Assembly (NCBI GenBank): GCA_031402225.1
Contig: JANNSD010000172.1
Span: 1 to 17,057, forward strand
Direction of reading: 5' to 3'
DNA: 17,057 nt
Source of the DNA: JAGGAG01 sp031402225
GTDB lineage: Bacteria; Gemmatimonadota; Gemmatimonadetes; Gemmatimonadales; GWC2-71-9
In this document: positions 1-6,893 of the stretch, piece after piece
Layout: each line of letters begins with the position of its first letter
Numbering within the stretch: position 1 is the stretch's first letter
Notes under the pieces: generated by a model
The model's input: the letters and a program-made list of their open reading frames with translations, nothing else
The model's database searches: none
What the model was told of the DNA's origin: nothing
Translations under genes and position numbers: made by a program

Positions 1-1
1 G

Positions 2-103
2 AGGGTAGGCTTGTTTGGCGGGGCGCTGGCGGTTGGTGCTGCCAAGCCGTTCTACCAGGGACAGGGGCTCGTCTTCTTTCTCGCGATCGGCGGGCAGTTC
101 TAG
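2..103 (+). CDS. C-terminal fragment of a membrane or outer-membrane protein (5' truncated)
   Basis: An open frame enters from the left edge and encodes 33 residues before a TAG stop. The fragment is rich in Gly, Ala, Phe and Val and ends in a run of hydrophobic residues, GLVFFLAIGGQF. A terminal aromatic residue after alternating hydrophobic positions resembles the last beta-strand of an outer-membrane barrel, but a membrane helix is also possible. A GC-rich hairpin follows the stop by about 20 bases, which supports this being a true gene end. The family cannot be named from this fragment. Confidence 0.5.
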   Translation, partial: RVGLFGGALAVGAAKPFYQGQGLVFFLAIGGQF

Positions 104-125
104 GGGCCGGACGCGACAACGCGAA

Positions 126-153
126 GGGGCCCGCAACATTAGATTCGGGCCCC
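126..153. terminator. GC-rich hairpin between convergent genes, possible bidirectional terminator
   Basis: GGGGCCCG at 126-133 and CGGGCCCC at 146-153 form a perfect 8-bp stem around a 12-base AT-richer loop. Short flanking CGCGAC/GTCGCG segments (about 111-116 and 154-159) could extend it. It lies between the stop codons of the plus-strand partial gene and the minus-strand DUF4136 gene. Neither side has a clear U-run, so terminator function is inferred from position and stem strength. Confidence 0.45.
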
Positions 154-180
154 GTCGCGCGTAACCGGTGCCCCCATGGT

Positions 181-807
181 TCAGGGAACCCGGGGAAGTG
201 AGTTGAAGATCCTCGACATCGTCGTGTTGATCTCCTGCTCGCTGGGCGCCCGCGAGCCCGGTGAGCCCTGCCATACCGCGCGCCAGGCAGTGTTGCCGGA
301 CTTCTCCTCAACCAGGTCAACTACAAACGAGGCGTCGGTGTTGGTGACAGGGGTCGTGTTGGAAACCGCCATCCCCCCCATGCCCATGCCCCCCATGCCC
401 ATGCCTCCCATACCCATGCCTCCCATGCCCCAGCCCATGCCCCAGCCGGGGCCCATCATGCCCACTCCACTGGTGGTCGTCACCAACGATGTGCTGCTCT
501 GGACGCCGACGAAGTAACGCACCCGGAAGGTTGCCTCCTGCGTGCTGTCGACCATGGTGAAGCCCCGCTGCGTCAGCTGGGTCACGATCGCTTGCTGGAT
601 TCGGCGGTGCACGATGTTGTTCTGGACGGCCGGGTCCAGTTGATTCGTGCCCTCGAGGACGCCGCCCTCGAATTCCACCGTCGCCCCTGTCGGAATGGGG
701 ATGCTGCTGTCGCGGTCGGATGTAATAGACGGACCGCAGGCAGCGACCAGAATTCCGGTGGCCAGCGTCAACAGGCTGGAATGCAACGCGCGTGGGGCAG
801 GTGACAT
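181..807 (-). CDS. DUF4136-type lipoprotein with a Met-Gly repeat
   Basis: A 208-residue putative lipoprotein. The start at 807 is chosen over the longer frame because it has a GAGGT ribosome site about 8 bases upstream and gives a proper signal peptide: basic N-terminus, hydrophobic stretch, lipobox V21-A-A-C24. Residues about 42-100 (D58-P59 ahead of a helix with R68-R69-I70, then G82-F83 and an F94-R-V-R-Y strand) and the late strand with DASFVVDLVEE and W-R-A-V-W-Q-G match the layout of DUF4136 lipoproteins as I know them. Their function is unknown; they are thought to be anchored in the outer membrane. Between the halves, residues 114-146 are almost only Gly and Met, with 11 Met and two Trp. 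In relatives this loop is often Gly-Trp-Gly-rich, so the Met content is unusual. Family call moderate to good; function unknown. Confidence 0.8.
   Translation of the reverse strand: MSPAPRALHSSLLTLATGILVAACGPSITSDRDSSIPIPTGATVEFEGGVLEGTNQLDPAVQNNIVHRRIQQAIVTQLTQRGFTMVDSTQEATFRVRYFVGVQSSTSLVTTTSGVGMMGPGWGMGWGMGGMGMGGMGMGGMGMGGMAVSNTTPVTNTDASFVVDLVEEKSGNTAWRAVWQGSPGSRAPSEQEINTTMSRIFNSLPRVP
377..436. repeat. 15-bp tandem repeat, about four units, inside the DUF4136 gene
   Basis: CCCATG recurs at 377, 392 and 422, and as CCCATA at 407, an exact 15-base period. The first three units are nearly identical and the fourth is diverged (CAGCCC in place of CATGCC). On the coding strand each unit encodes a five-residue Gly-Met-Gly-Gly-Met-like block. 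The unit length is a multiple of three, so unit gain or loss keeps the frame. Confidence 0.85.
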
Positions 808-958
808 GCGATCGACCTCAGTTGGCTTGAATAATGGCCACCGGCAGCTCCAGTGGGTGTGGCCGTCAATATACCCCGGGAGGGGCGCGTTGTGCCGGGG
901 AAGGCCCCGGAAAGCTTGTAACACGGAGGTCATGAGTTTATTCTGTCCGGTTCTGCAG

Positions 959-1032
<74 letters not shown>

Positions 1033-1044
1033 TGTCCCCAAATG

Positions 1045-1092
1045 ATGACCCGCCTTGGCGCCGTGCGCCGAGGCGGGTCATCCTGTTTTTTC
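1045..1092 (+). terminator. Intrinsic terminator of the tRNA-Ile gene
   Basis: ATGACCCGCCT (1045-1055) pairs with AGGCGGGTCAT (1071-1081), and an inner GGCG/CGCC-type pairing tightens the loop. The stem is followed by CCTG and a run of six T at about 1086-1091. It starts 12 bases after the tRNA discriminator base. Stem plus U-tract is the classic rho-independent form. Confidence 0.92.
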
Positions 1093-1147
1093 AGTGGTAA
1101 GCATCGCGCGCGTCGTTGACATGTGGCAGGAGACGAGCGAGCGACAG

Positions 1148-1177
1148 GGGGATGCACCTGCCCTAAGGTGCACCCCC
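1148..1177 (-). terminator. Hairpin after the DUF937 gene, terminator-like without U-run
   Basis: On the minus strand, GGGGTGCACCT-type and AGGTGCATCCCC-type arms (plus-strand 1148-1159 and 1166-1177) form a 12-bp stem with one G-U pair and a six-base loop. It begins about 13 bases past the DUF937 stop codon. No T-run follows, so this could be a terminator or an RNA 3'-end stabiliser. Confidence 0.5.
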
Positions 1178-1190
1178 GTCGCGCCGAACG

Positions 1191-2174
1191 TCAGGCGACG
1201 CCGGCGGCAACCCCCACTTCGCCCAACGCCACCTTTTCGTCGGCGCTCACCAGCGTGCCCCCGACGCCAAGGAATCCACCCTCCTTCGAGGCCTCCGCCA
1301 CCTTCGTCGCGACATCGGTCAGGAAGCGCCGATAGGCAATGGCGTCGGCCGGACTGGTGGCCGCCACCGTCGCCACGGCGTCCTTGATCGTGGCGAGCAT
1401 GGCATCCTTCTTCGCGCCCTTGCCACCGAGCTGGGTCAGCTCGTCCATCGTCAGGTCGGCGTCGAAGGCGAGACCAAGCACCGACGTGGCGCCGGCGTCC
1501 TTCTTCACCTCGATGATGGCCCGGGCGACCGCACCCGCCTCCTTGATCGTCCCGATCGGACCGGACGGCGACGCGATCATCACCACCTGCGCCGCCGCCA
1601 TTGGCGCCAGCCGGATCTTGAGCCACTGCTCATCGGTGTACTTGGCACGGGTGCCATTGGCTTCGGTGCCGGCGTCGAGCGCCTTCCGCACCAGTTGCGC
1701 GCTCTCACCGCCATTGGCAAAGAACGACGCCTGTTCGCTCTGCAGCACCTTCGCGACGCCGGCGCTATCGAGCTTCTGCTCGCTCCGCATCTTGCTCAGC
1801 ATGGCCATCACGACTGGCGCCGCCATGCCGATGAGCGGGCTCACCTTGAATCCGAGCGACTGGTCGAGCGTCTTGCCAACCGCGCCCAGCCCGGAACCGC
1901 CGAAGATGCCCGAGAGCAACTCCGCCGGCGCGCCGCCCTTGAGCAGGCCCGCGAGGTTGCCAAGTGATGCGCCCCCGTCCTCGGGGATGAGCTTCATCAG
2001 CCCGTCGAGGCCCTGCGGGGTCGCGGTGTTGCCGGCGAGCGCGCCGGTGAGGAGCGGACCCACGGCGCTCAGGCCCTTGGATACCAGGTTGGGGTCCAGT
2101 CCCGTCGCCCCACCAATTGTCTTGAGGAGGTCAGGACTAAGCGCCTGACTGAGGGATTCGAGAAGTGATGCCAT
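1191..2174 (-). CDS. DUF937 domain protein with an extra C-terminal domain
   Basis: A 327-residue soluble protein with no signal peptide. The start at 2174 is set by a GGAG ribosome site 8 bases upstream. The N-terminal part (about 1-150) has the features of DUF937 proteins: repeated short amphipathic helices with LxxGLxAVGPLLTGALAGN, Gly-rich turns (GGAPAELLSGIFGGSG) and a hydrophobic SPLIGMAAPVVMAMLSK segment. The function of DUF937 is unknown. Residues about 180-327 form a second alpha/beta region with WLKIRLAPMAAAQVVMIASPSGP, then GTIKEAGAVARAI, and a final beta-rich tail, suggesting a separate ligand-binding-like domain that I cannot name. Its own hairpin follows the stop, so it is probably monocistronic. 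The DUF937 call is fairly sure; the role is unknown. Confidence 0.75.
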   Translation of the reverse strand: MASLLESLSQALSPDLLKTIGGATGLDPNLVSKGLSAVGPLLTGALAGNTATPQGLDGLMKLIPEDGGASLGNLAGLLKGGAPAELLSGIFGGSGLGAVGKTLDQSLGFKVSPLIGMAAPVVMAMLSKMRSEQKLDSAGVAKVLQSEQASFFANGGESAQLVRKALDAGTEANGTRAKYTDEQWLKIRLAPMAAAQVVMIASPSGPIGTIKEAGAVARAIIEVKKDAGATSVLGLAFDADLTMDELTQLGGKGAKKDAMLATIKDAVATVAATSPADAIAYRRFLTDVATKVAEASKEGGFLGVGGTLVSADEKVALGEVGVAAGVA

Positions 2175-2347
2175 GACGGTATCTCCAGATTGGTTCGTAT
2201 TGACGGCCCGAGCGGGCCTTCGCCGAATGCCTCGACGTCCTGCGGTTCCAGTACAGTCTATACCGCAATGGAGGAGAGCAGTTTCATCTTTGCCGCCTGT
2301 TACCAGACTTTTACCCGACGTGCCAAGGACAACTTCGGACACGAAAA

Positions 2348-2376
2348 GACCCCGGCGCCTCTCGGGCGCCGGGGTC
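2348..2376 (-). terminator. Intrinsic terminator of the minus-strand lipoprotein gene
   Basis: GACCCCGGCGCC (2348-2359) and GGCGCCGGGGTC (2365-2376) form a perfect 12-bp stem with a five-base loop. Read on the minus strand it is followed by TTTTCGT. It lies about 30 bases beyond the stop of the lipoprotein gene ending at 2407 and upstream of the DUF937 gene, so it separates the two transcription units. Confidence 0.88.
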
Positions 2377-2406
2377 CTAGTGGTCGTACGGCCTGCATCC
2401 GCTCGA

Positions 2407-2955
2407 CTAAAAGCGCCGAAAGCTTGGCTGATACACCCGGTTGACCGCGACCACACCGGTGTGCGGGGCACAGTTGTCATCGGGGCGAAGGACCATGATG
2501 CCGGCGCCGCCGCGCGCGATAGTCTGGATCGCCGGAGGGTCGCCGCTTCCCATCGCCACCGCCGGAATGCTGGCAACCGTCTGGCCGGGTGCCAGCGCGT
2601 GCCCGGCTCCCGCACGGGCCTCGGCGGGAGGCGTCGCGGGAGCGTCGGGAACAACCTCCGGCGCCGGCGCCGCCACCAGGTCCGTTGCGACCGCAGTCTC
2701 TTCGGGCGCGTCGGCGCGCGGCACCGCCGCCTTCACGTCCGCGACCAGCCTGACCTTCCCCTGCCCCTTGCTCGCGGGCCGGGTCATCGACTGCCGCTCG
2801 ACCGACGAAAGCACCAGCGGCTCGCCAGCCGCCCGTGCCGAGCCAAGATTCAGGTCACGCTCCGTACCAGCGCTGACCGAAACAGCGCCATCCCGGCCGT
2901 TGCTGCATGAAACGAGGAGCAGTGCCGCCACCGTAGCGGGAACAAGCTTGCGCAT
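2407..2955 (-). CDS. Small Ala/Pro-rich putative lipoprotein
   Basis: A 182-residue protein of no family I recognise. The start at 2955 has a strong GGGAGG site 8 bases upstream and gives a lipoprotein signal: MRKLVPATVAALLLVSC, with lipobox L-V-S-C17. The mature part begins with a Ser/Gly-rich tether. A variable Ala/Pro/Glu-rich linker follows in the middle (about 90-130), a low-complexity spacer typical of envelope proteins. The C-terminal 45 residues look more ordered (GGAGIMVLRPDDNCAPHTG, then VNRVYQPSFRRF) and contain one Cys. It ends in Phe, but the length and composition argue against a barrel. An intrinsic terminator follows. Envelope location is inferred; function unknown. Confidence 0.75.
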   Translation of the reverse strand: MRKLVPATVAALLLVSCSNGRDGAVSVSAGTERDLNLGSARAAGEPLVLSSVERQSMTRPASKGQGKVRLVADVKAAVPRADAPEETAVATDLVAAPAPEVVPDAPATPPAEARAGAGHALAPGQTVASIPAVAMGSGDPPAIQTIARGGAGIMVLRPDDNCAPHTGVVAVNRVYQPSFRRF

Positions 2956-3041
2956 GGTCTGAGCCTCCCGGCGAATCACCCGAACTGAGAGCATCATGAA
3001 GCATGGTGACGTACCAGCCGATGCGCAAGCACACACCCGCA

Positions 3042-3434
3042 CTATACGAGCCGGAGGTCGGCCTCGCGCACCTGATCGGCCGCCGCGTCCACGGTGCCGC
3101 ACCAGTCTTCAACGGCCAGCAGCAACTCGTTCGCCGCGGCGGAAAATTCCGCAGCCTTCTGGTGAAAAGTCGCGAGCCTGGCCAAATGCTCGCACTGCGC
3201 CTCCACCAGGTCGCCAGCAGCGCACAGCGCGGCATCGGTGGCCGGCTCCAGCCACGCGGCGAGCCCGGTGGCCCCGTCGCGTTCCGCCCGGAACCGCGGG
3301 ATAAACCGCTCGCGGAGGTACGTCACCGCCCGGGCTCGGTCCCAGACCGTTGACGACTCGACACAGGCCGGCCGGAAGGCATGTCGCGTCTCCGCGAGCC
3401 AGAGTGTATGAATGGGGGGCATGCTGGACGCCAT
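3042..3434 (-). CDS. Hypothetical helical protein
   Basis: A 130-residue protein I do not recognise. The start at 3434 is supported by an excellent AGGAGG site about 7 bases upstream. An internal Met at residue 5 is less well placed. There is no signal peptide or membrane segment. The sequence is Ala/Glu/Arg-rich and predicted by eye to be mostly alpha-helical, with long helices around ARAVTYLRERFIPRFRAE and AALCAAGDLVEAQCEHLARL and a final one rich in Asp and Ala. It has four Cys, at C24, C71, C80 and C113. A four-helix bundle is plausible. It is followed on the same strand, after 86 bases, by the small lipoprotein gene, and may share its transcript. Confidence 0.7.
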   Translation of the reverse strand: MASSMPPIHTLWLAETRHAFRPACVESSTVWDRARAVTYLRERFIPRFRAERDGATGLAAWLEPATDAALCAAGDLVEAQCEHLARLATFHQKAAEFSAAANELLLAVEDWCGTVDAAADQVREADLRLV

Positions 3435-3546
3435 TTCTTGCCTCCTGAAACGGGTGCACCAAGCACGTTATCACAGAGGGTATGAAGCGCCGATGGGGCC
3501 AGCGTGAAGGACGCCAGTGGTAAGACTCGTTCCCGGGAGTCGCGAC

Positions 3547-4836
3547 ATGATGCTCGAACCTGGACTTGATGCCGTCCGCGACTTGGGAGTGGCCGCGCTG
3601 GCCGGACTCGCGGTTGGCATCGAACGTCAATGGTCGGGACACGCCTCGGGACCGAACGCCCGGTTCGCGGGTGCCCGCACCTTCCTTCTGCTCGGGTTGC
3701 TCGGTGGGCTCGCGGGCTGGTTCACCCGCGGCGGGCTCGGCGCGCTCGGCCTCCTGCTGCTCGGCGGTGGCGCCGCGCTGACGATCGTGGCCTATGCGAT
3801 GGCGGTGCGGCATGCCGGCTCGGAGGCTGACGGCACCACTGAGGTGGCCGCGCTGGTGGTGCTCGCTCTGGGGGCCGCGGCAGGGCTCGGATTCCCGCTG
3901 CTCACCAGTGCGGCGATCTCGGTAACGGTACTTGCCCTCGTCAAGAAGAGCAGGATTCACGACCTCATCGGCCGGATCGGCCAACCGGAACTCGAGGCGG
4001 CCCTGCAGTTCGCCGTGCTGGCGCTCGTCGTGCTGCCGCTCCTCCCGGAAGGCCCCTACGGACCGTTCGATAGCATCCGCCCACGCGCACTCTGGATCGT
4101 GGTCCTGCTCTTCTCCGGGCTCAATTTCGTGGGGTACGGGGCGCGCCGCGCCCTGGGAGAGGGCAGGGGGTACGGTGTAACCGGCCTCCTGGGTGGGCTC
4201 CTTTCCTCGACGGCCATAACGCTCAGCTTCTCGCGCCAGAGCCGGGAAACGCCCGGCTGGGGTGGCGCGCTCGCGTCGGGCGTACTGGGTGCCTGCACCG
4301 TGCTCCTGCCGCGAGTACTGCTGATCAGCGCGATCCTCAATCCGCAGCTGGCACTGGCGCTGCTGCCATACCTCGTGCCGCCGCTGCTGCTGGGCATCGG
4401 GTTCGTGGCGCACGCCCTGCGGCGGCCGGCTTCGCCAGACGAGCCCGCCGCGTCGCACCAGGCGCCAAGCCCACTGGGCCTCGGCTCGGCCATCAAGATG
4501 GCCATCGCGTTCCAGGCGGTGCTGATCGCCATTCCGCTGGCAAACGAGTTGTGGAGCACAACCGGCGTACTCGCGTCGGCCGCAGTGCTCGGTCTTACCG
4601 ATGTTGATGCGCTCACCTTCTCCATGGCGCGACTGGCCGCAGCACCGGGCGCCGCCGCAGCGGGCGCCCTGGCGCTGGCTGCACGGGCGATCGCGGTCGG
4701 GATCCTGTCAAATACCGCGCTCAAGCTGGGGCTGGTTCTCGCGCTGGGCGGGAAGGGCTTCAGGCGCCCGGCGGCGGTCGGGCTCATTGCACTGGCGGCC
4801 GCGAGCGCCCTGGGTCTCGCGATCGGGGCACGCTAG
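3547..4836 (+). CDS. MgtC/SapB family membrane protein with DUF4010 domain
   Basis: A 429-residue inner-membrane protein. ATG 3547 is preferred over GTG 3517 because GGGAG lies 7 bases before it and the family N-terminus starts close to this point. Residues 15-60 carry the MgtC/SapB signature: a first helix ending in GLAVGIERQW, then G42-A-R-T-F followed by a Gly/Leu helix. The remainder, with about ten further hydrophobic helices, corresponds to DUF4010, including a conserved-looking acidic turn LTDVDALTFSMARLA late in the protein. Length fits this two-domain family (about 420). MgtC relatives are linked to Mg2+ limitation and regulation of membrane energetics, but the DUF4010 type has no assigned substrate. 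It is divergent from the 130-residue gene and converges on the KOW-like gene with a five-base gap. Confidence 0.88.
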   Translation: MMLEPGLDAVRDLGVAALAGLAVGIERQWSGHASGPNARFAGARTFLLLGLLGGLAGWFTRGGLGALGLLLLGGGAALTIVAYAMAVRHAGSEADGTTEVAALVVLALGAAAGLGFPLLTSAAISVTVLALVKKSRIHDLIGRIGQPELEAALQFAVLALVVLPLLPEGPYGPFDSIRPRALWIVVLLFSGLNFVGYGARRALGEGRGYGVTGLLGGLLSSTAITLSFSRQSRETPGWGGALASGVLGACTVLLPRVLLISAILNPQLALALLPYLVPPLLLGIGFVAHALRRPASPDEPAASHQAPSPLGLGSAIKMAIAFQAVLIAIPLANELWSTTGVLASAAVLGLTDVDALTFSMARLAAAPGAAAAGALALAARAIAVGILSNTALKLGLVLALGGKGFRRPAAVGLIALAAASALGLAIGAR

Positions 4837-4841
4837 CGGCG

Positions 4842-5057
4842 TCAGGCGCTGTCCACGAGGTCCACATCGCCGGGTGCCACCACCACGTCGCCGTGCCCCT
4901 CCACCTCTACGGTGATCCGGTCATTCAGCGGGTCGGTCCGCAACCGTTGAATCCGACTGACTTCTACGATGGTGCCGGTCTTGCCGCTCACGCGTGGAAC
5001 GCCGGTCTTGACGATCCGAACCGTGGTTCCCGGGATGCAGCGGTCGACATGAGCCAT
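4842..5057 (-). CDS. Small KOW/SH3-like protein
   Basis: A 71-residue basic-to-acidic small protein. The start at 5057 has GAGGG a few bases upstream. The longer frame to 5132 would run through the likely promoter. The pattern PGTTVRIVKTG, then SGKTGTIVEV, DRITVEVEG and a terminal VAPGDVDLVD alternates beta-strands and glycine turns as in KOW or small SH3-like barrels (compare ribosomal L24 or NusG C-terminal modules), which bind RNA or protein. No closer family can be named. A good promoter candidate lies upstream, divergent from the PpsR-like gene. The gene ends five bases from the MgtC-family stop. Confidence 0.7.
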   Translation of the reverse strand: MAHVDRCIPGTTVRIVKTGVPRVSGKTGTIVEVSRIQRLRTDPLNDRITVEVEGHGDVVVAPGDVDLVDSA

Positions 5058-5115
5058 GAGACCCTCGGAATAGGGGTGCGGGGAAGGGAAACGTCGTGTT
5101 GCATGCCCGACATCT

Positions 5116-5144
5116 ATATGATACCATCTCAACCGTCACGTCAA
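5116..5144 (-). promoter_or_regulatory. Candidate sigma70-type promoter for the KOW-like gene
   Basis: On the minus strand TTGACG (plus 5139-5144) and TCATAT (plus 5116-5121) are separated by 17 bases. The overlapping AT-rich tract TATCATATAGAT stands out from GC-rich surroundings. It lies about 60-85 bases upstream of the start at 5057. The -10 match is modest, so this is tentative. Confidence 0.4.
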
Positions 5145-5211
5145 CCTGACACCTGAGACCGGTAATCATGCGAACCAACGCGACCCCCTGCACCAGGTAC
5201 CTGGGCGGGCG

Positions 5212-6354
5212 ATGACGTCGATCCTGGATGCGGATTCGGACATCGCCCTCGTGCTGGATCGCGGCGGTGTGATCCGGGACATCACCCTCGGACAGTCCGA
5301 CCTCTCCCTTGCGGAATCGAGGGCATGGCTCGGTCGGGGCTGGATCGATACCGTCACCGTCGAGTCGCGCGCAAAGATCACCGAGATGCTGGCCGAGGCC
5401 GCTGCGGCGGGGGTATCACGCCGACGCCAGGTGAACCATGTGTCGCCCGGTGGCAGCGACATCCCGATCGTGTACACCGCGGTTCGGATGGATGAATCGT
5501 CCGGCAACGTGGCGGCGCTCGGCCGCGATCTCCGCAGCGTCGCCATGTTGCAGCAGCGTCTCGTGGACGCGCAACAGGCGCTCGAGCGCGACTACTGGCG
5601 CATGCGTCACATCGAGACCCGCTACCGGCTGCTCTTCCAGGTGTCGACCGAGGCGGTGCTCATGGTCGACGCGAGCACGCGAAAGGTGGTCGAGGCGAAC
5701 CCAGCCGCGGCGCTCCTGTTTGACCAGCCGGCGACGCGGCTGGTTGGGCGGAACTTCCCCTTTGACATCGAATCGGTGAGTGAGCCTGCCGTCGCGGAGC
5801 AGCTGGCGACCATGCATGCCCACGGGCGGGCTGACGACCTCGTGGTGTACCTGGTCCGGTCGGGCCGCGCCGTCACACTGTCGCTTGCGCTGGTGCGGCA
5901 GGACTCGTCAACGCTGTTCCTCCTGCGGCTGGTGCCGGTCGTCGACCCATCGGGACCGAGCGGCGATGCCGCGCCGGCCAGTGCCGCCATCAGGCTCCTC
6001 GAGTCGCTGCCCGATGGGTTCGTCGTCAGCGACGCCGCCGGGCGCGTGGTGCTTGCCAATCGCGCCTTCCTCGGTATGGTCGAGCTCGCCGCGCTGGAGC
6101 AGGTGCGGGGCCGGTTGCTGAGCGACTGGATAGGGCGACCCGGTGCCGACCTTGATCGCCTGCTGGCGACGCTGCAGGAACACGGCGTGGTGCGCCTGTT
6201 CGGGACGGTGCTGCGCGGCGACCTTGGTGCATCGAGCGAAGTGGAGATTTCCAGCGCCGCCCTGTCGGATGCCGCCGGCATGCAGGTGGGTTTTCTGGTT
6301 CGCGATGTCAGCCGCCGCCTGGTCCCGAACCCGGGGGTGGCCGGCGCCGAGTGA
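5212..6354 (+). CDS. ppsR: PpsR/CrtJ-type PAS regulator lacking the DNA-binding HTH
   Basis: A 380-residue protein strongly resembling PpsR/CrtJ, the aerobic repressor of bacteriochlorophyll and carotenoid genes in purple phototrophs. Residues 8-110 are PAS-N, with ALVLDRGGVIRDI, WLGRGWIDTVTVESRAKI, the VNH motif and GRDLRSVA. Residues 113-140 are the Q-linker coiled coil, with LQQRLVDAQQALERDY and ETRYRLLF. Residues 140-245 are PAS1, with MVDASTRKVVEANPAA. Residues 258-368 are PAS2, ending in FLVRDVSR. Family members are about 460-470 residues, with a C-terminal Fis-type HTH. This one stops 12 residues after the PAS2 end. I see no HTH in any frame of the next 90 bases. There is no cysteine at all, so the thiol redox switch of classical PpsR is absent. 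The ribosome site is weak (GGGCGGG), and no better in-frame ATG or GTG lies just upstream. Role inferred: PAS-based sensor or oligomerisation partner, not a stand-alone repressor. Confidence 0.85.
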   Translation: MTSILDADSDIALVLDRGGVIRDITLGQSDLSLAESRAWLGRGWIDTVTVESRAKITEMLAEAAAAGVSRRRQVNHVSPGGSDIPIVYTAVRMDESSGNVAALGRDLRSVAMLQQRLVDAQQALERDYWRMRHIETRYRLLFQVSTEAVLMVDASTRKVVEANPAAALLFDQPATRLVGRNFPFDIESVSEPAVAEQLATMHAHGRADDLVVYLVRSGRAVTLSLALVRQDSSTLFLLRLVPVVDPSGPSGDAAPASAAIRLLESLPDGFVVSDAAGRVVLANRAFLGMVELAALEQVRGRLLSDWIGRPGADLDRLLATLQEHGVVRLFGTVLRGDLGASSEVEISSAALSDAAGMQVGFLVRDVSRRLVPNPGVAGAE

Positions 6355-6443
6355 TGGGGGAGGCCAGCGCCCTTGGTATATTGCGCGCTCTTGCGGTGCC
6401 CCAGCGGTGCTGCCCGGTGAACACTCTATTGCGAGGCACATGT

Positions 6444-6884
6444 ATGCCACTGAGTCGAAGGGGAACCACCGTGGGTGCGGCACTGCTGGCGCTGACGGCG
6501 ATGGTGACACTCGCGGCCTGCAGCGACGATAACAACGACCCGACGCCGGTGTTCCTGGCCGGTACCTACGAGGTGACGGGGATCTGGCAGGGCTTGCCGT
6601 CGGCTACGCCCGAGCCGCTGGACATTGCCGGGACGGGCGCCACGGGCGTTCTCACGAACACCAATTACACCATTACCATCCCGGTCATTGCGACGGTGAG
6701 TGCCGGCACCTACCAGGCCTTCAGCGACGGCACCTTTACCCAGGACGGGACGGCGAGCGTCGGTGGTGGCGCCCCCCAGGCCATTCAGTGCACCGGCACC
6801 TTTACCGATGTCTCGGATGTGGTCACCGTGGACACCATCTGCCTGGGCCAGCGCACCGTCACCGTACTCGACCGGAACCCTTGA
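6444..6884 (+). CDS. Small lipoprotein upstream of a TonB-dependent receptor
   Basis: A 146-residue putative lipoprotein of no recognised family. The start at 6444 is chosen for GAGG 7 bases upstream and for the signal peptide: basic MPLSRRGTT, hydrophobic run, lipobox TLAAC with lipidated C at about residue 23. SDDNNDP follows as an acidic tether, which also disfavours inner-membrane retention only if the host follows enterobacterial rules. The mature part is beta-rich with Thr, Val and Gly (GTYEVTGIWQG, NTNYTITIPVIATVSAGTY) and carries two further Cys (in QCTG and TICLG) that could form a disulfide. The stop is only nine bases before the receptor start, so the two are probably co-transcribed. 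Accessory binding at the cell surface or periplasmic face is inferred, not shown. Confidence 0.75.
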   Translation: MPLSRRGTTVGAALLALTAMVTLAACSDDNNDPTPVFLAGTYEVTGIWQGLPSATPEPLDIAGTGATGVLTNTNYTITIPVIATVSAGTYQAFSDGTFTQDGTASVGGGAPQAIQCTGTFTDVSDVVTVDTICLGQRTVTVLDRNP

Positions 6885-6893
6885 TCGCTTCGC

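Noticed and set aside
2205..2218. GGCCCG-AG-CGGGCC hairpin in the DUF937 gene leader
   Set aside because: Loop is too small for a normal riboswitch element and no further conserved structure is visible; such short GC palindromes are expected in this composition.
3109..4458. Long minus-strand open frame of about 449 codons
   Set aside because: It runs antisense through the MgtC/DUF4010 gene. Its product is Arg/Glu/Gln-rich with no domain pattern, while the plus strand encodes a convincing membrane protein.
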